This document shows positions 51,949 to 64,000 of a stretch of 64,000 bases of DNA, one piece after another. Every line of letters starts with the position of its first letter. Within the stretch, counting starts at the first letter, position 1. The notes under the pieces are model-generated. The model saw only the letters and a list, made by a program, of their open reading frames with translations. It did no database searches and was not told the DNA's origin. A program made the translations under genes and the position numbers. Source of the DNA: Ascidia mentula (Eukaryota; Chordata; Ascidiacea; Phlebobranchia; Ascidiidae); contig OX387204.1 of the NCBI GenBank assembly GCA_947561715.1, positions 7,755,001 to 7,819,000 of the forward strand, in the 5' to 3' direction.

Positions 51949-52304
51949 TGTTCTATTAGTGATTTGTGATATGCTATGGCTATGATCAGGCATTGTTTTC
52001 CTCTTATGTTTAAACGTGGTTTATTATGCGTGTATATGTTCGATGTGCATTTGTATCAATACATCCACAATCAACACTTGATGTGTTGTGCGTAACCCTG
52101 CGCTGGAGTTGGCCGAGAAATAATTTGCATTTACAGGAAAAATGCAACAAACCTCTACTTCTACCAACGACCAGGGTTTGAACCTCCTATAATGAACAAA
52201 ATTAAGGTCTTTGGTCATATCTGTGGCTTCGTCGGGAGAAAAACTGAAAACGATTCGGCGTGAGTACCAGGTAGGCCTGAGCTATCACCCTGACGCGGTT
52301 GATG

Positions 52305-52341
52305 TGCAGAGAAACTGTAAAAAAAAAACAGTTTCTCTGCA
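52305..52341. repeat. Perfect 14-bp hairpin with A-tract loop
   Basis: TGCAGAGAAACTGT (52305-52318) pairs perfectly with ACAGTTTCTCTGCA (52328-52341) across nine A residues. Looser complementarity continues outward over about 60 bp each side (for example ttcggc near 52254 against its complement near 52371), suggesting a foldback of about 160 bp. Confidence 0.85.
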
Positions 52342-53324
52342 GAAGTAGCACGGATGATGGCATAAGTTCTTGCCGAAATGATTTTCCGTATGAAACATGA
52401 AAATGTAGACAATAGTATGGGCCAGTCCTAACCCTAAAAAAGTTAAGCAAACCCACTGAATAAATCGCCACAAGTGATTTACTTACAGCCTATTTTGATA
52501 CAGTTGGAGTGCATCTACTGAACTAGGGTTACCCTAAGGAATTTCTTCGTCATGTCCGGGATTGCGTCAAGGTTGAAAATGATAGTTGAAAATACATATG
52601 TGCTAATTGTCCGCATATGTGCTAACCGAATAATGTATTTACACCCTAAAATTGCAAATAACTTATCATAAAAAAAGATTGATGTATTTTGGTGCGCGTA
52701 ACATTTTGACTTAATTTTTTCAAAGTGTTTAAAAAGTTGCCGACACCTGCTTTAATAAAAAGTTTATGTTAATTTAGCCAGTTTTAAGTAGCCTATTACA
52801 ATCTCGCATGGGACCAAAATGAGTTCTGTGTCATGTTGACGAAAAAATTGGTAGCCTCAAACGAAAAGTCGAGAGCCATGCAGTGCACAGGATGATTATG
52901 TAGACTACGTGATTATCTTTCCTTCCAATAAATGTGTCAAGTTTCTTGTGCAGCATTTCACAGCGTAATTGTGTTTCATTTTTTGATTTTGTTTTAATTT
53001 TTATAACTTCCTTGGGCATTTTTATTTCATGAAGTCGCATTACAGATATTTGCTTTAAAGTTGCACGATCTTTTGATTTGCTTTTAACATGAATCACCCA
53101 TGTATTATATAAGGTATAAAAAAGGATCCTGGAAAAAAACCTGGCTTTGTTGGTACCAAATCTGGTGAAATATTTTTTACCGGGTGTCAGCTGATTTAAC
53201 AGATAACTGGGAAGAATCGAGACACAATTTACAATCGACGTTTCGTGCATTTTCGAGAATGTGACCATTTCTATGGACCATGTTTTTAATTTGTAGAATT
53301 ACACGGGGACTCGGGTTTTTGCTT

Positions 53325-53400
53325 GCCCGCCTGGTGGCAGTGTTTGATCAATAACTAATGTCGTGAGAATCTTACGACACCGGTCAAGGTGTTCGACCCA
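53325..53400 (+). repeat. Possible tRNA-related SINE head
   Basis: TGGTGGCAGTG near 53332 resembles a polymerase III A box and GTGTTCGACCC near 53387 a B box, about 55 nt apart as in tRNA-derived SINEs. Between them is a near-palindrome GTCGTGAGAATCTTACGAC. It does not fold as a tRNA by eye. Confidence 0.3.
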
Positions 53401-54149
53401 TATACCTATAAAGAAATATCTGACCGGGATTCGTGACCAGAGTAACCGGGGTCTAAACTCAGGTGTTTCAAAAAAAGGATAGGACCAACAGCTGGGAAAA
53501 TGAGGTCAGTCAAGATGCCCTTACGCCCATTGTAGAAAACTTTATCTGGATCCGTGAAGGATGAACAGGATTTGGTCAAAAGCAAAAAAATATATACTAA
53601 TTCAGAACAAATTCCATCGTTGGTGCAAAGGTTCGAACACAGGTTATGGTTATCCTGGCATGCGGTCATACTGATCGCAAAATCACGTGTCAGAATAGTG
53701 TAGGATTAAATTTAGGTGGGGGAAAACATATTTCCGCATCACATCATGTGGGGTTCGTGAGCCAGACAGTCCTGTTTCAATGTAATTCAGGTTGTTTTTA
53801 GATTGACATGCAAAGATAGATTTTCCCAGAGCAAAAATGTATTGAAACTTAAAGTAACAAAAGAAAACATCGCAACGGTCCTCATTTGGCAAGAAGTGTA
53901 ACAAAACTATTATTCTTACAGCCAACACTCTATAATAAGTTACAACAAGCTGACGTCAACAAAATATTTTTTAGCCTCTTTTAAAAACTTTGCACGAAAA
54001 ACTACAGCAATAAATCATCACGTCGCAACTTCTTCTGGCATATGGTTTCACACGACCTCAGATTCATTAAAAATTCTTGTCTCATTTCTATACGTACGTG
54101 ACCACGCAAGCAAACTTTCAAGTAATTGCGATACTTGTCCTATCGCGAA

Positions 54150-54450
54150 TCCCATTATGGATTTTCATTTACTTTTCACCTCGGCCCGTTTCGGGCGGCA
54201 GTTCGATAAATCTTTCCCGCCGCAGCTCGACAAATTGTCGATGCGCGACCCGCCCGCTGCACTCGTCAGCAGCTTGACGCGCGAGCATCGTTTATTCCGC
54301 GATTGTTTTAATTGCGCTTATCTCCAATTCCCAGTTTAATGGCTGCAAGGAGGCTAAATCGTAGACTGCCATAATCCAATCACGCGAAACTCCCCCGGGA
54401 CCGTTTTATTCCCGCGCGCCACAATGACAAGCGGCCTGAGCGAACTCGTT
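54150..54450. promoter_or_regulatory. CpG-rich block, possible cis-regulatory module
   Basis: Dense CpG and GC content stand out here from AT-rich flanks. TAATCC (Otx-type core, in ataatccaatcacg near 54370), CCAAT and several TTTAAT/TTAATT homeodomain-type cores occur. It lies about 5 kb upstream of Phox2. No transcript is evident. Confidence 0.3.
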
Positions 54451-57400
54451 TGTCTAATGGTTCTTTAGCGAGAAAGCGCTTGTGTGATGATGCCTCGTTT
54501 TTGCCAACGGAAAGCACGCGACGAAAATTATTCAAGACCAATACACGAAAAGCCGCTTTGTCATCAACGATTGCTCTTGATCGCGTAGCGCGCTTATTGC
54601 CGATCCACTTAGCGCCCTGCAACTATGCACCGGTGCCAAGTTTTAATGCAACCACAGGGGGCCGCAATTGGTTTAGTATCAACATAGCGAAATATGGATT
54701 TGTGATAAAAGTTCTTGTAGTGTTAACGCCGTAACGCGTTACCAGGGTAACTATGTACGCACTTGTGGTGCGCGGCCTACGTCCTAATGCATTTATTCCA
54801 TAGTCGATGTTTACTTGGCCCTTGCGAACACAGCCGACAGAACCAATTAAAGTAATTGCTTCGGGATCGACAATAATAAATGTGCAATGTCAGTCAAGGC
54901 CAGGCCCCTCGCTCCCAGCAGACTTGCCGCGCGCGCTAAGCTCCTTATGTCGCATTTGCGGCGCATTAGGCTGCGGAAAATTTTCTGCTAGGAAAGTCTG
55001 CGCTGAGCTTTCTTCCGAGCACGCTATGAAAAGCGAGAAATAGAAATGATGAAATGATGCGTTTTTTTATTTTTTAAAGTTTATTGGCTGATGCAAACAC
55101 AATTCAAAAGAAAAAAATTCCTCTTAACCGCGTATATTTGATCACAAATTTGATCCCAGTACTTAAGGCGGCATCATATTTCAACAGTTAAATTGTACAG
55201 AATCGACTTGCATTTAAATAAACAAATAATAATAAATACGAGATATTATTCGATTTGTTTTTGGTAAGCGGTCCACGTAGCACTATGGCATCTTCCAACA
55301 CACACACCGACGACGTGTGTTGATCCTTTATTAGCAATTCATTCGTAAAACGAAAGAAAATATTCTAAATAAAATGTTTACATCTTTTATTGCTATTGTT
55401 TTACCAGCAGGCGCCGCATATGGTTTTCCTAAACCAATCAAAGACCAAAGCGTTCACATTTGTTTTTCTGCAAAAATACTTATGTTTGATAAAAAATCGA
55501 ATTTCGTGAAAAACACTAAAAAATAATTTAACCTTAAATCAAGGAGTTAATTGGCACTTAATTAAATCTAAGCGTTGTCGCAATATTAGCTGAATAATTT
55601 TACTGATTAGTGAATCAGTGGCTCATGTCACCCATTGAAGAGGTTTATACTAAGGCAAACCTGTGTTTTTGAACTTTCAAATCAAGCACTCGTGTACGAG
55701 GTAACCTTACAACAAACAAACAAATCGTATAATCCCAGTAATTTCCACCTGCATTTTTTCGATCTCTAAACATTGGTTGCCGGTTTAAGCCGTTATGTAG
55801 ACTTGGAAAGTCTTATTGCTGGTCGTAATTCTTCCGGAATAAAGAACCAACGTTTCCTCGTCCGGTTCGTGATCAGCGACCCGAAAAGTCGCGTGCGACG
55901 ACTTCATCAGTTTGTTCTGGTGGCTCCATCCGCACTTCGTCTGACGGTTGCAACGAATTGATGGTGGGACAAATTTTCCACTTCAACGCCTGCAACAACA
56001 CACCCGGTTAAATTCCATCTACGCAATGTCTTTCATCAATACATTTCCATTGTTTTTATCGTAATTTTGGTGCCTGCCATGTGTTCGTAGATTTTAAATT
56101 TCACGGGCAATAAAGGATTTTTTAAATACAATACAACTTGGTTTATTTGAAAATGTCACACTTCACACTTTAGATATAGAAATAGACTTCACTCGATGCT
56201 TTTCAGATAATATCATAAGATATACTATTTGGACGCCGTGGTTTAATGTGTTTATTAAATTTATTAATTTCAAAATTTATTAAAACTGCTCAAATGCACA
56301 CCGAACGTTTGTAAGAAACGTAAAATCACCACTAACATCGCCAGCAGCAATGGAACTGCCAGCCTGAAATTTCGATAAAGGTCAAATATTTTGTAAAATT
56401 AAAGCACAAGTTTATGGTTTAAATCATTGTACAAGCAGAAAACGACTAGACGTGATTATTGGCAGATTATTGAAAAAAAAAATTAGGCAACGAATTGGAC
56501 ATTTGCGAAAAACTTGAAGATATACAACTTATATTTTTGGTAGGGCCATGGCCCTTTTGGTCCTCCTTGTCTACATCACTGGCAACACACACATGCAAAA
56601 AAATCGCTTTCAATGTGTCCTCGTTTTTTGCCAACTCAGCAAAACAGCGGTTTGAAGGCAATACTTCTCACAGAAAAAACAAAGCATTTTTTGCCGTAAA
56701 GATTTTAACCGAGCCCGGCATTTAGCGTCATTGCTGTTTACAGTGGTCCCTCGACACCGTTCGAAGAGCGCCCACATTTACCATTTACCGATCATCTGCC
56801 AAGTGGATGCCGCTTTGAAGCGCTTACGACAGATTGAGAAACATTTAACGGCATTTGGTGAACGTTAACAAATCCACGGTGATCTAACGGCGGGCGGTCT
56901 TGGTACATTTTGGCGCCCTTTGAAAGACTCCATGCAGCCCTGAATGTTGCGCGCCTCCAACTTGTTAAACACAACCCTCGACACATTGTTTGACGTAAGT
57001 TTTCGAATATGTAAATGATTGCACTTTCATAGGAATTTACGAAATAGTTTTAATGGTATTTTTGCTGCATTAAGCATCTTAATGATAGATAAAGGCTGTA
57101 AGTAAAGTTATACTTGATGATTTTTAATGATCTGAGACAGTGCAACTGATGAAATGTGACAGGCGAAAGCAGTAACACTATCTGCACCGTTTGCAAAATG
57201 ACACTAAACTTGTTTTAGCAACTGAAGGAAAAGGTTTTCGAAATTTAAACGTTTGGTAGAAGGTCAGGTCACGTAACACTGCTAAATATGGTAAGTTTTC
57301 GATAAAACGAAGTAAATTAAACATGACCAGAAACCAATTACAAATTCCCTGTCACCTGAGACTTGTTTTTGACTGGCATGATCAACAATGCAAATTTGGG

Positions 57401-59457
57401 GGCGTGTTCAAATTCGTCGCGAACCCGGGTTACTTACATCACCACACAAACATCACGTAACCCGTCCCATGCGACAAACTTAATTTTCTTTTTGCGTGGG
57501 AAACCATCGGTTGCCGTGAAGTAAAGTTTCGCAAAACGAACTGAAATAACCCGGGTGTACTGTCAGGACGACAATAGCCACGGCAAGGAGTCAACGGCGT
57601 CTCTAAACCCCTCTTCCTCTCGACCATTCACAATGCCCAGCCTTGCGTTTCGTCGTGATTGGATCAAGCGGCGAGCGTCGACGTGTGAACCAGTGCGAGT
57701 GACCGCTCGCGATGGGCAGTCGCCGTTTCCTTTCCACTGTAATTTGCATGCCTGGTCGCGCAATGTGGACGGAAATGGAACGACGACGAACCGGCTCGAA
57801 CACGTCAAACACAGTTTTTTTGGCATGTCAAAAATTATGAAATATTTTCTTTTTAACCATTTCCCGCAGGGTTTTTATACAAACTTTTTTATTATATGAT
57901 ATATGCTGCTAGTTTATGCACAAAACTATTCATGTCGTACGCAAAGTTTGCAAAAGACAAAACGAAGACTATTTTTTTCATAAACGAAGTTACTATTTTA
58001 TAAACCACCGACACAATAACAGTCCGCCGCAAAAAAAAGTTACAAACAACACGACTTTTTTCTGTAAAAAAATGCTTCTGTCCTTTTCCCAACTGATTGT
58101 CAAGCGTGCAAAGGAAGAGAGACTTGCAGTAAACAAAATGGCTACCGTCGGCACTCACCCCATCAACTCAAGCTCCCGCATTTGCAAAGTGCTTAAGCCC
58201 AAAACAAATCAAGTCGCGTGGCCGGGCACTGGCCAAAAACGGGTGCGTTAAAAGCTGGAGTACTTGTAGTGGGTCGGTGCGAACACTACGTCGATTGTAA
58301 ATGGGTTACACCCACGGCGTTGACGCCACCGGTCGTTCGAAATGTTGTTAAATCCGAATAGAGAGAGTCTATTAGTTGCCTGCGCGCGCAGCACCTGTCG
58401 GTTCAATTGCTTCTAGGGGAGGCCACTGGACAGCGGGCGTTCGGTTCGATGTTTCTTAATGCCACGACATGGGAAATTTTTCTGAATTCCACTATTTTGG
58501 TTCTATTGCCGTCATTTGTTCACATGTTCGGACCATGTCCGCAACAACTACGTTGGCAACTAATTTTGATATGAAGGAAAATAATATTTCCCAATTGAAT
58601 GAAATAATCTCACAGGCAACAAAATATGTTATTAAGGCTTTAGAGCCAAACGTTTAACATGTTCTTGTTGTTTTTCAATCGTTGTTCATTAGTTATTTTT
58701 CCTACAGAGTGGTTCTGTGCGACGCACAAATAAACGTTGCGTTTCAAGTTTTCCACCACTACACAAGCACACCCATTTTTTCTTCAATATTTTTACCCGT
58801 TTTGTCGTCGTTTTGGAAAAGCTTGTCCGGTGCCATCTGGTTGAATATCAGCCTTTCTCGATGCGGTGGGTCTGGAAGTGACACCGTAAGGCAACCAGAG
58901 CAAGTTTAACAAAAGAGCAGAGTTCTCCTTAGCGCTCTTGAGGCAGTTTTAATCCAATTTATCAGTAGCGCGTGGCAGCAGCGAAGAACGTGAATCTCCA
59001 GATTTGGGGAAGAGTCGACCCCGCCGCTGGGCCGGAGAGAGGCGGCGAAAAAGGGGAAAAGCCAATTGACTTTATATCGGGCGCGATAACAACATTGCAG
59101 TGACAGTGTAGCAATTGCAGCTGATTTTGGCGACATAATGCAGTTTCGATTAGAAATTGGATTTTGGCGATTATGTTGTTATATTCGCAACTTTGTGGCT
59201 GCCGTACTTGACTGAACTTGCTCAAGTTCGAGGCTTTATTCCATTTACATGGATTTAATAACGCAATAACGAGAGCCCGGAGCGCGCGCTGATTATATCA
59301 AAGCGAAGGCGCGCTGGTTAATTTTGGCCAAATCTAAAGTTATTGCCGTGAATTGTAACTTGCTTTCTTTTCCAGCAGCAAGAGGGAAATCGAATTATTT
59401 TCAATTTTCTTTCATGCAACTGACGTCTTTCTGTTTTTTTGACTGCCCAAAGCCGCA

Positions 59458-62400
59458 ATGGACTATTCCTCGTACTTGGGTGTTGGCTCTAATTACGACA
59501 CCACGGCTTGCATGGTTGCAGCGGCGGCCAATAACGACAGTCAAGGTTACGCGACAAATCCGTACTCACCCGACTTTAACCCATGCGCCCACGCGCAGGT
59601 AATAACCTAAAATATGTTAATTTTATGGTAACAGTTTTTGTATTTTATTTTTATTGTTTTTTTTGCTTTGATCGAGAGCGTGTTCTTTGCTTTTGCCTAA
59701 AATCTAATGTCGCGGCAAATTTTAACTTCAGAACTTCGTAAAATCTCCGCTTTCTTTGTGTAACAGTGAAAAGGCAAAATTCGCGTTTTTTCAGATTCAA
59801 GAGGGTTGCAGAATTTTATTTTACTTGGGTTTGTGTTTAAAATGACTGAAAAGTATTTCGTCAAAAGTAATTCGTCACTTATCTTTTTCTTTACCTAAGT
59901 TCTTGGGAGCATCGGCTTTGAAATATTGTCAAAGTAAAAAGAAATAGCAATAAACGAGCAAAAATATTAAAGATGTGTATTTTTATTATCATTCCAAGCA
60001 ATCATCGCAAGGAAACTTCACATCCCCATATGCCTCGACAGTCCCCATCCGAAACACCACGTTTGGCGTTTCCACCTGCCAGCCCTCGATGTCGTCATCC
60101 ACTGCGTACAGTTTAAATGGGCTTCGGGACACGTCGCCATATTCGTCGGGTAAGTACTGTCCCACTAAGCTTAAGCATATATTGCACCGCATTGCTGTTA
60201 CCTTATAGTCAATAGAGGGAGTATGGAGATTGCGTACATTCGATAGTGTGTATTAAGCTTCGATATGACGCAAATCCAAGCAAAACAAATAAAAATTCTT
60301 AGTAGCCGTGTATGAAACAGTATCAACTTACTTTATTCTCTATTTAAGAATATTTGTCCCATTTAGCAAACGCTTAGAATTGTTGCCTTAAATGTTGTTT
60401 GTTTAAGCAAATACTTGTGCCAAAAACAGTTCTAACATTTTGTTTTCGTTTTTTTTCGCTCGAAAACGCACGTATGCCCAAGTAGCATCTGTCTTGGTGC
60501 TTTGTTGTTTACAATGATTGACGCTGCTTGCTGGGTCAGTTGTCATCTGTCGGCCGCTCATACTATGTCCGTTCATACGTCGAAACGGATCAAGCAAATG
60601 ATGATAAATATGGTTGGGTCCACGCTCACATCGCGGCCACCACGTGCTGTGGTAACGACGTTAAAGCACACATTATGCGCTTTTAAAACCGCTCACGAAT
60701 TCAACCTCTAAAATTTTTTAAACATATTTTATACATAAAACATTCCTACATGACCTGTTTGAGTTGTACCATTTTACCGCAAAAAATTCGTCACTGAGGC
60801 AAGGACAGGCTTAAAAGAATTTCACAAATTTCACGTCTCGCTTTTGTTCAGTTCCCTGCAAGTTTTTCACCGAGACAAGTCACCAGCACCACCCAGGTTA
60901 TGGGGGTCTGCACGAACGTCGCAAACAACGTCGAATTCGAACAACGTTCACCAGTTCCCAGCTGAAGGAGCTCGAAAAGGTGTTCGCCGAAACTCACTAC
61001 CCCGACATTTACACACGCGAAGAGCTGGCTTTGAAAATCGACCTCACAGAAGCCCGAGTCCAGGTAATTTCCTTTTCCACCAGAATTTTTAACGATCGTT
61101 TATTTTATTGTTTTTCTATGTCTTCATGCGGTCTGTGGCCACCTGACCAGTGACTTAAAGGCGATAACGTATAAAATATATAATCACAGCAAAAGATGTA
61201 TGCGCTGTATGTATTTCCTCAAAATGAAACGAAGATATATTTTTAGGCGAAAAAACAAATTATTAACCCCCCCATTTCACTGCATGCAAAAAAACGCCAT
61301 GGTTTATTTTTTTGAATCACTTAATTGCGTTTAAAAAAAATATTTTTTGATCAAACAAACTGTCCAGTCGCCATTTTGTTCAAGCGGGCAAGCTTTTTGC
61401 GGTAATCAAACGTATTTTGTGAAGGGATTTCTTGCCAGAAATGTGCGTTGCAAACATTGCCATATGTTGCACTGTAGGTGTGGTTCCAAAACCGAAGAGC
61501 GAAATGGCGAAAAACGGAAAGAGCAAAACAGCAACCACAATCTCTCCAGCAATCTCCTGATAGTTCTCCCGCAAGCCCTGGAAGTTTGTCTGCGATCAAC
61601 AGCACAGACTCGATCAACAATTCAAGCCCCATCGAAGAAATAGGTGCTTTGACTACTTTTCTTGGTAATTTACGTAAATTTTGTTTTGGGTTTTTCTTTG
61701 CGTTTTCTTGCTAAAAATGTTGGATTTATGATATTTTATTTTCGAATATTTTCTTTGGGGAAAGAAGAAGTTCATATTTTAGGTCGCGTGAATTAAGCAA
61801 CACGATGAGCAACCTTACAAGACGCATAAATCGCCATATGTGGTTTTGATCTTGGATCATTGTGTTATAGATGTTTCTGCGTTATTCACGTTTAAAGCAA
61901 AAATGCGAAATATATAACACCTTTTGCAACTTTTCGGTTGGGAATTTTCGGGCAAGTAAACTAGCAACGCTTAACTGTGACTCACGGTACTTTCTAGAAG
62001 CTCGCGTTTTATCGATTAAATACAGCAGCTGTAGAAAGTGGTAGGGAGCGGCACAGCTCGACATTCACTGGCTTGGCGCTTTCACGCTCGACTCCGCGTC
62101 AATTTCCATAAGCGGTTAGAGCGATTTTGCAAATCTGGGCCGCCGGGAATAATAATTTCGGTCACATTTAACTGTCAAATATTCCCATTTACGCTTAGCT
62201 GTCCGCTCTTTCCAATAAATTCAACGCTTTGCATTTTTATGGAAATAAGGTCGACAGGATTCTGTCGCGGTTGTTACTTTTTGAAAGCGTCGCTTGTGAT
62301 TTTTATGTGGGGAAAAAATAATTGCGTCAACACATATATATTTCCTTGCTTAGTTTTAAACTAATCAATCTTGCTTGTATTGTGTGACTGAAAACTACAT

Positions 62401-64000
62401 ATTTCCACATAGTATATCATTGTTTTCATTTGGTTAATTTAGATCCGTGTCTCAATCTTTTTGGCTGATCAGCAGCTAATATCTCCATTTGATTTTAGGT
62501 GTTGGAATCAGTGCAAGTGCCACTATTCCTTCTCTGCTTAACCATTCAAACTCTGCAAACACAAAAGTGGAAGCCATGTCGCTGAAAAATTCTCTGCTAG
62601 GTGGCGCTGCAGAACTGGTCAATATGGTTGGTACGTTGCTAAGGTGGCGAAGTTTTCGCAGTTTTTGTAACAATATTGTGCCAAATTTTGTTCAACTGTA
62701 ATAAGATTACTCAAAAAAAATTAAGTTGACGTTTGGTTACGAGTCGTTATTAAAAAACCCAAATTTTTCTACAACTTAAAGCAGAGTTTGGTCATTTTCA
62801 AAATACTAAAACACAGAAACAAAAACAATGGTTGGTTGAACAAATGCCGTCATGCATTATTTTCTCGTACAGCTGTTCCGATCCGCTCCTGTGACAATGT
62901 AGTTTCATAGCTTTATTTCCTTCACCAGGAAACAAGCATTTGAGTGCCATAGGTGACGAAGCAATCAAGGTTAGCTCGAGTTTAAACGTCGAGGCAGGAG
63001 GAACGCAACCAACGGCTGGTTCGGACATTTCGCCGGCCAACGCATTTCGCACAAAGCAACCAACGATTAGCAACCAAATTCAAAACATGCCTGTGCAGTA
63101 CAACTCGGCCCAACACTCGCTACAAAGTGAGCAATGTTTTTTGTTCATTTGATTCTGTATTTTATGTTATGCGGAAATCATACTTTTTTATAAACCCGGC
63201 TTTGCAAACTAATGGTGGACTAACCGTCAAATAAAGGGGGTAACTTTAATGGGTGCCACTAAATATGCCTAAAAACAATGCCAAGGTTTTTAAAAAACCT
63301 AATAATAAAATAATTTATGAAGCTTATTCTGCCTATTAGGTACGATATCAAATAGGACAAACTTTTCGTTCGATTGCATGTTAATAAAACATTTTCATTC
63401 GGAACAAACCAGCATCCAACAAAAGCGCAATACTTTATCATTCCCTATAGCAAAGACCGCTACTATTTTTTCTTCTACAACAAAACGAAAATGAAACTTC
63501 CGGTATCCAGCAGTAGAATTATGTCATTATTATTAAAAGCCTCCTCATCGTCCATACCTGATGATGTGAATAGGAAGACTGGTGATGGCCTGAGGGGAAA
63601 AATGATACACTATCGAAAAAAAATTGAAGCGTTGTGAAATCTGTTTTTATCTATAAGATCAGTCCCAGAAATCAATATTAAGTAAGAGGGAAAAGACATA
63701 CATTTATTAATGTGATATCTATACATTTCAAACGTACAAATATTCTTCAAAAAAACGTGATCTACTTCAGAACATTTCTCATATGAATACAGAAAATGCG
63801 AACGGCAAAAATAAAAAAAATCATCGCGTTGTCGTCGCGCTGCGTGCGAATTGATTCGATTTGTCGCCCCCCTTAATCGATCGTTTATCTTGCAGGTCAC
63901 GGGCGCTCTCCCCATGCGGCCTCGTCTTCAGTGTCCTGGCTTCTTTCAGGCAACAATAAGGTTGCAAGTCCGCTTAACAACACTCCATTCGCCGACGTGC
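59458..64000 (+). CDS. Phox2: Phox2 paired-like homeobox transcription factor (3' end outside window)
   Basis: Seven exons in phase: 59458-59598, 59999-60149, 60852-61063, 61478-61643, 62499-62630, 62929-63126, 63896 to the edge (368 residues seen). Phox2 factors specify autonomic and branchiomotor-type neurons and noradrenergic identity in vertebrates. The homeodomain lies at about residues 123-182 ([48 protein letters not shown]), with Gln at position 50. The Phox2-specific N-terminal blocks are also present: [13 protein letters not shown] and [12 protein letters not shown] (vertebrate IRTTFG, LGTLRDHQSSPY), then VPCKFFTE (VPYKLFTD). The intron inside the homeodomain falls between VQ and VW, codons 46/47, as in paired-class genes. 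The start is the first ATG of exon 1 (MDYSSYLG). The Ser/Asn/Gln-rich C-terminus shows no polyalanine run so far. Confidence 0.95.

Larger units (their letters stand above)
51949..59457. other. Intergenic region between DCTD and Phox2
   Basis: No recognisable gene was found in these 7.5 kb. It contains a perfect hairpin at 52305-52341, a SINE-like stretch near 53.33 kb, a CpG-rich block at 54.15-54.45 kb and the Phox2 upstream flank (58.9-59.4 kb, CpG-rich, with GATAA and CCAAT sequences). Open frames at 54450-54734, 57555-57899 and 58469-58657 show no family resemblance. Confidence 0.45.

Noticed and set aside
53620-53660. Possible tRNA gene from the word GGTTCGAACA
   Set aside because: No matching acceptor stem, D arm or anticodon arm could be drawn upstream.
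54450-54734. 94-codon + strand frame (NGSLARKRLCDDASF...)
   Set aside because: Opens at a non-ATG codon in a CpG-rich block, has an overlapping frame on the other strand, and shows no domain.
57146-57185. Hammerhead-ribozyme-like words (ctgatga ... cgaaa ... gcag/ctgc)
   Set aside because: Stem II does not pair and no UH cleavage site follows stem III, so the fold fails.

Overview
The window reads as nuclear DNA of an ascidian tunicate, most likely a Ciona species. Deuterostome protein-coding genes are packed close together, introns can be as short as about 60 bp, and a run of intronless genes on one strand is arranged as in Ciona operons with spliced-leader trans-splicing. The species is inferred from this style; no search was run. 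Exons were assembled by hand from GT/AG sites, reading phase and similarity to known families, and exon phases agree throughout for all called multi-exon genes except the leftmost one.

Layout. 1-4.5 kb (minus): the N-terminal half of a low-complexity, transcription-factor-like protein whose DNA-binding part lies beyond the left edge. 4.6-23.3 kb: a CpG-rich stretch of almost 19 kb with no recognisable gene, very long for such a compact genome. 23.4-26.8 kb (+): a TEX26-like gene. 27.5-28.5 kb (-): Mediator subunit MED7, divergent from 29.4-30.4 kb (+) GALT. GALT starts a run of five intronless + strand reading frames: GALT, APH1 (gamma-secretase), LYRM9-like, a divergent TBC-like protein and B3GALT6, ending at 35.8 kb. 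LYRM9 and the TBC-like frame are only 12 nt apart. 36.5-42.9 kb (-): a 16-exon transglutaminase with an intact Cys-His-Asp triad. 44.4-49.8 kb (-): 16-exon EIF2B5, sharing a divergent promoter region with 50.6-51.9 kb (+) DCTD (dCMP deaminase). 52-59.4 kb: no recognised gene, with a perfect hairpin, a SINE-like stretch and a CpG-rich block. 59.5 kb to the right edge (+): a Phox2 homeobox gene, seven exons seen, cut by the window end.

The genes do not form one pathway. Two regulatory styles meet: developmental regulators at both ends sit in CpG-rich DNA, while the housekeeping block of about 23.4-53 kb is CpG-poor and AT-rich. This fits the mosaic gene-body methylation known in Ciona. Mobile DNA is present only as old fragments: a non-LTR reverse-transcriptase relic between GALT and APH1, two hAT-like non-autonomous elements in introns of the transglutaminase and EIF2B5 genes, and several inverted repeats. 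I found no convincing tRNA, rRNA or CRISPR.
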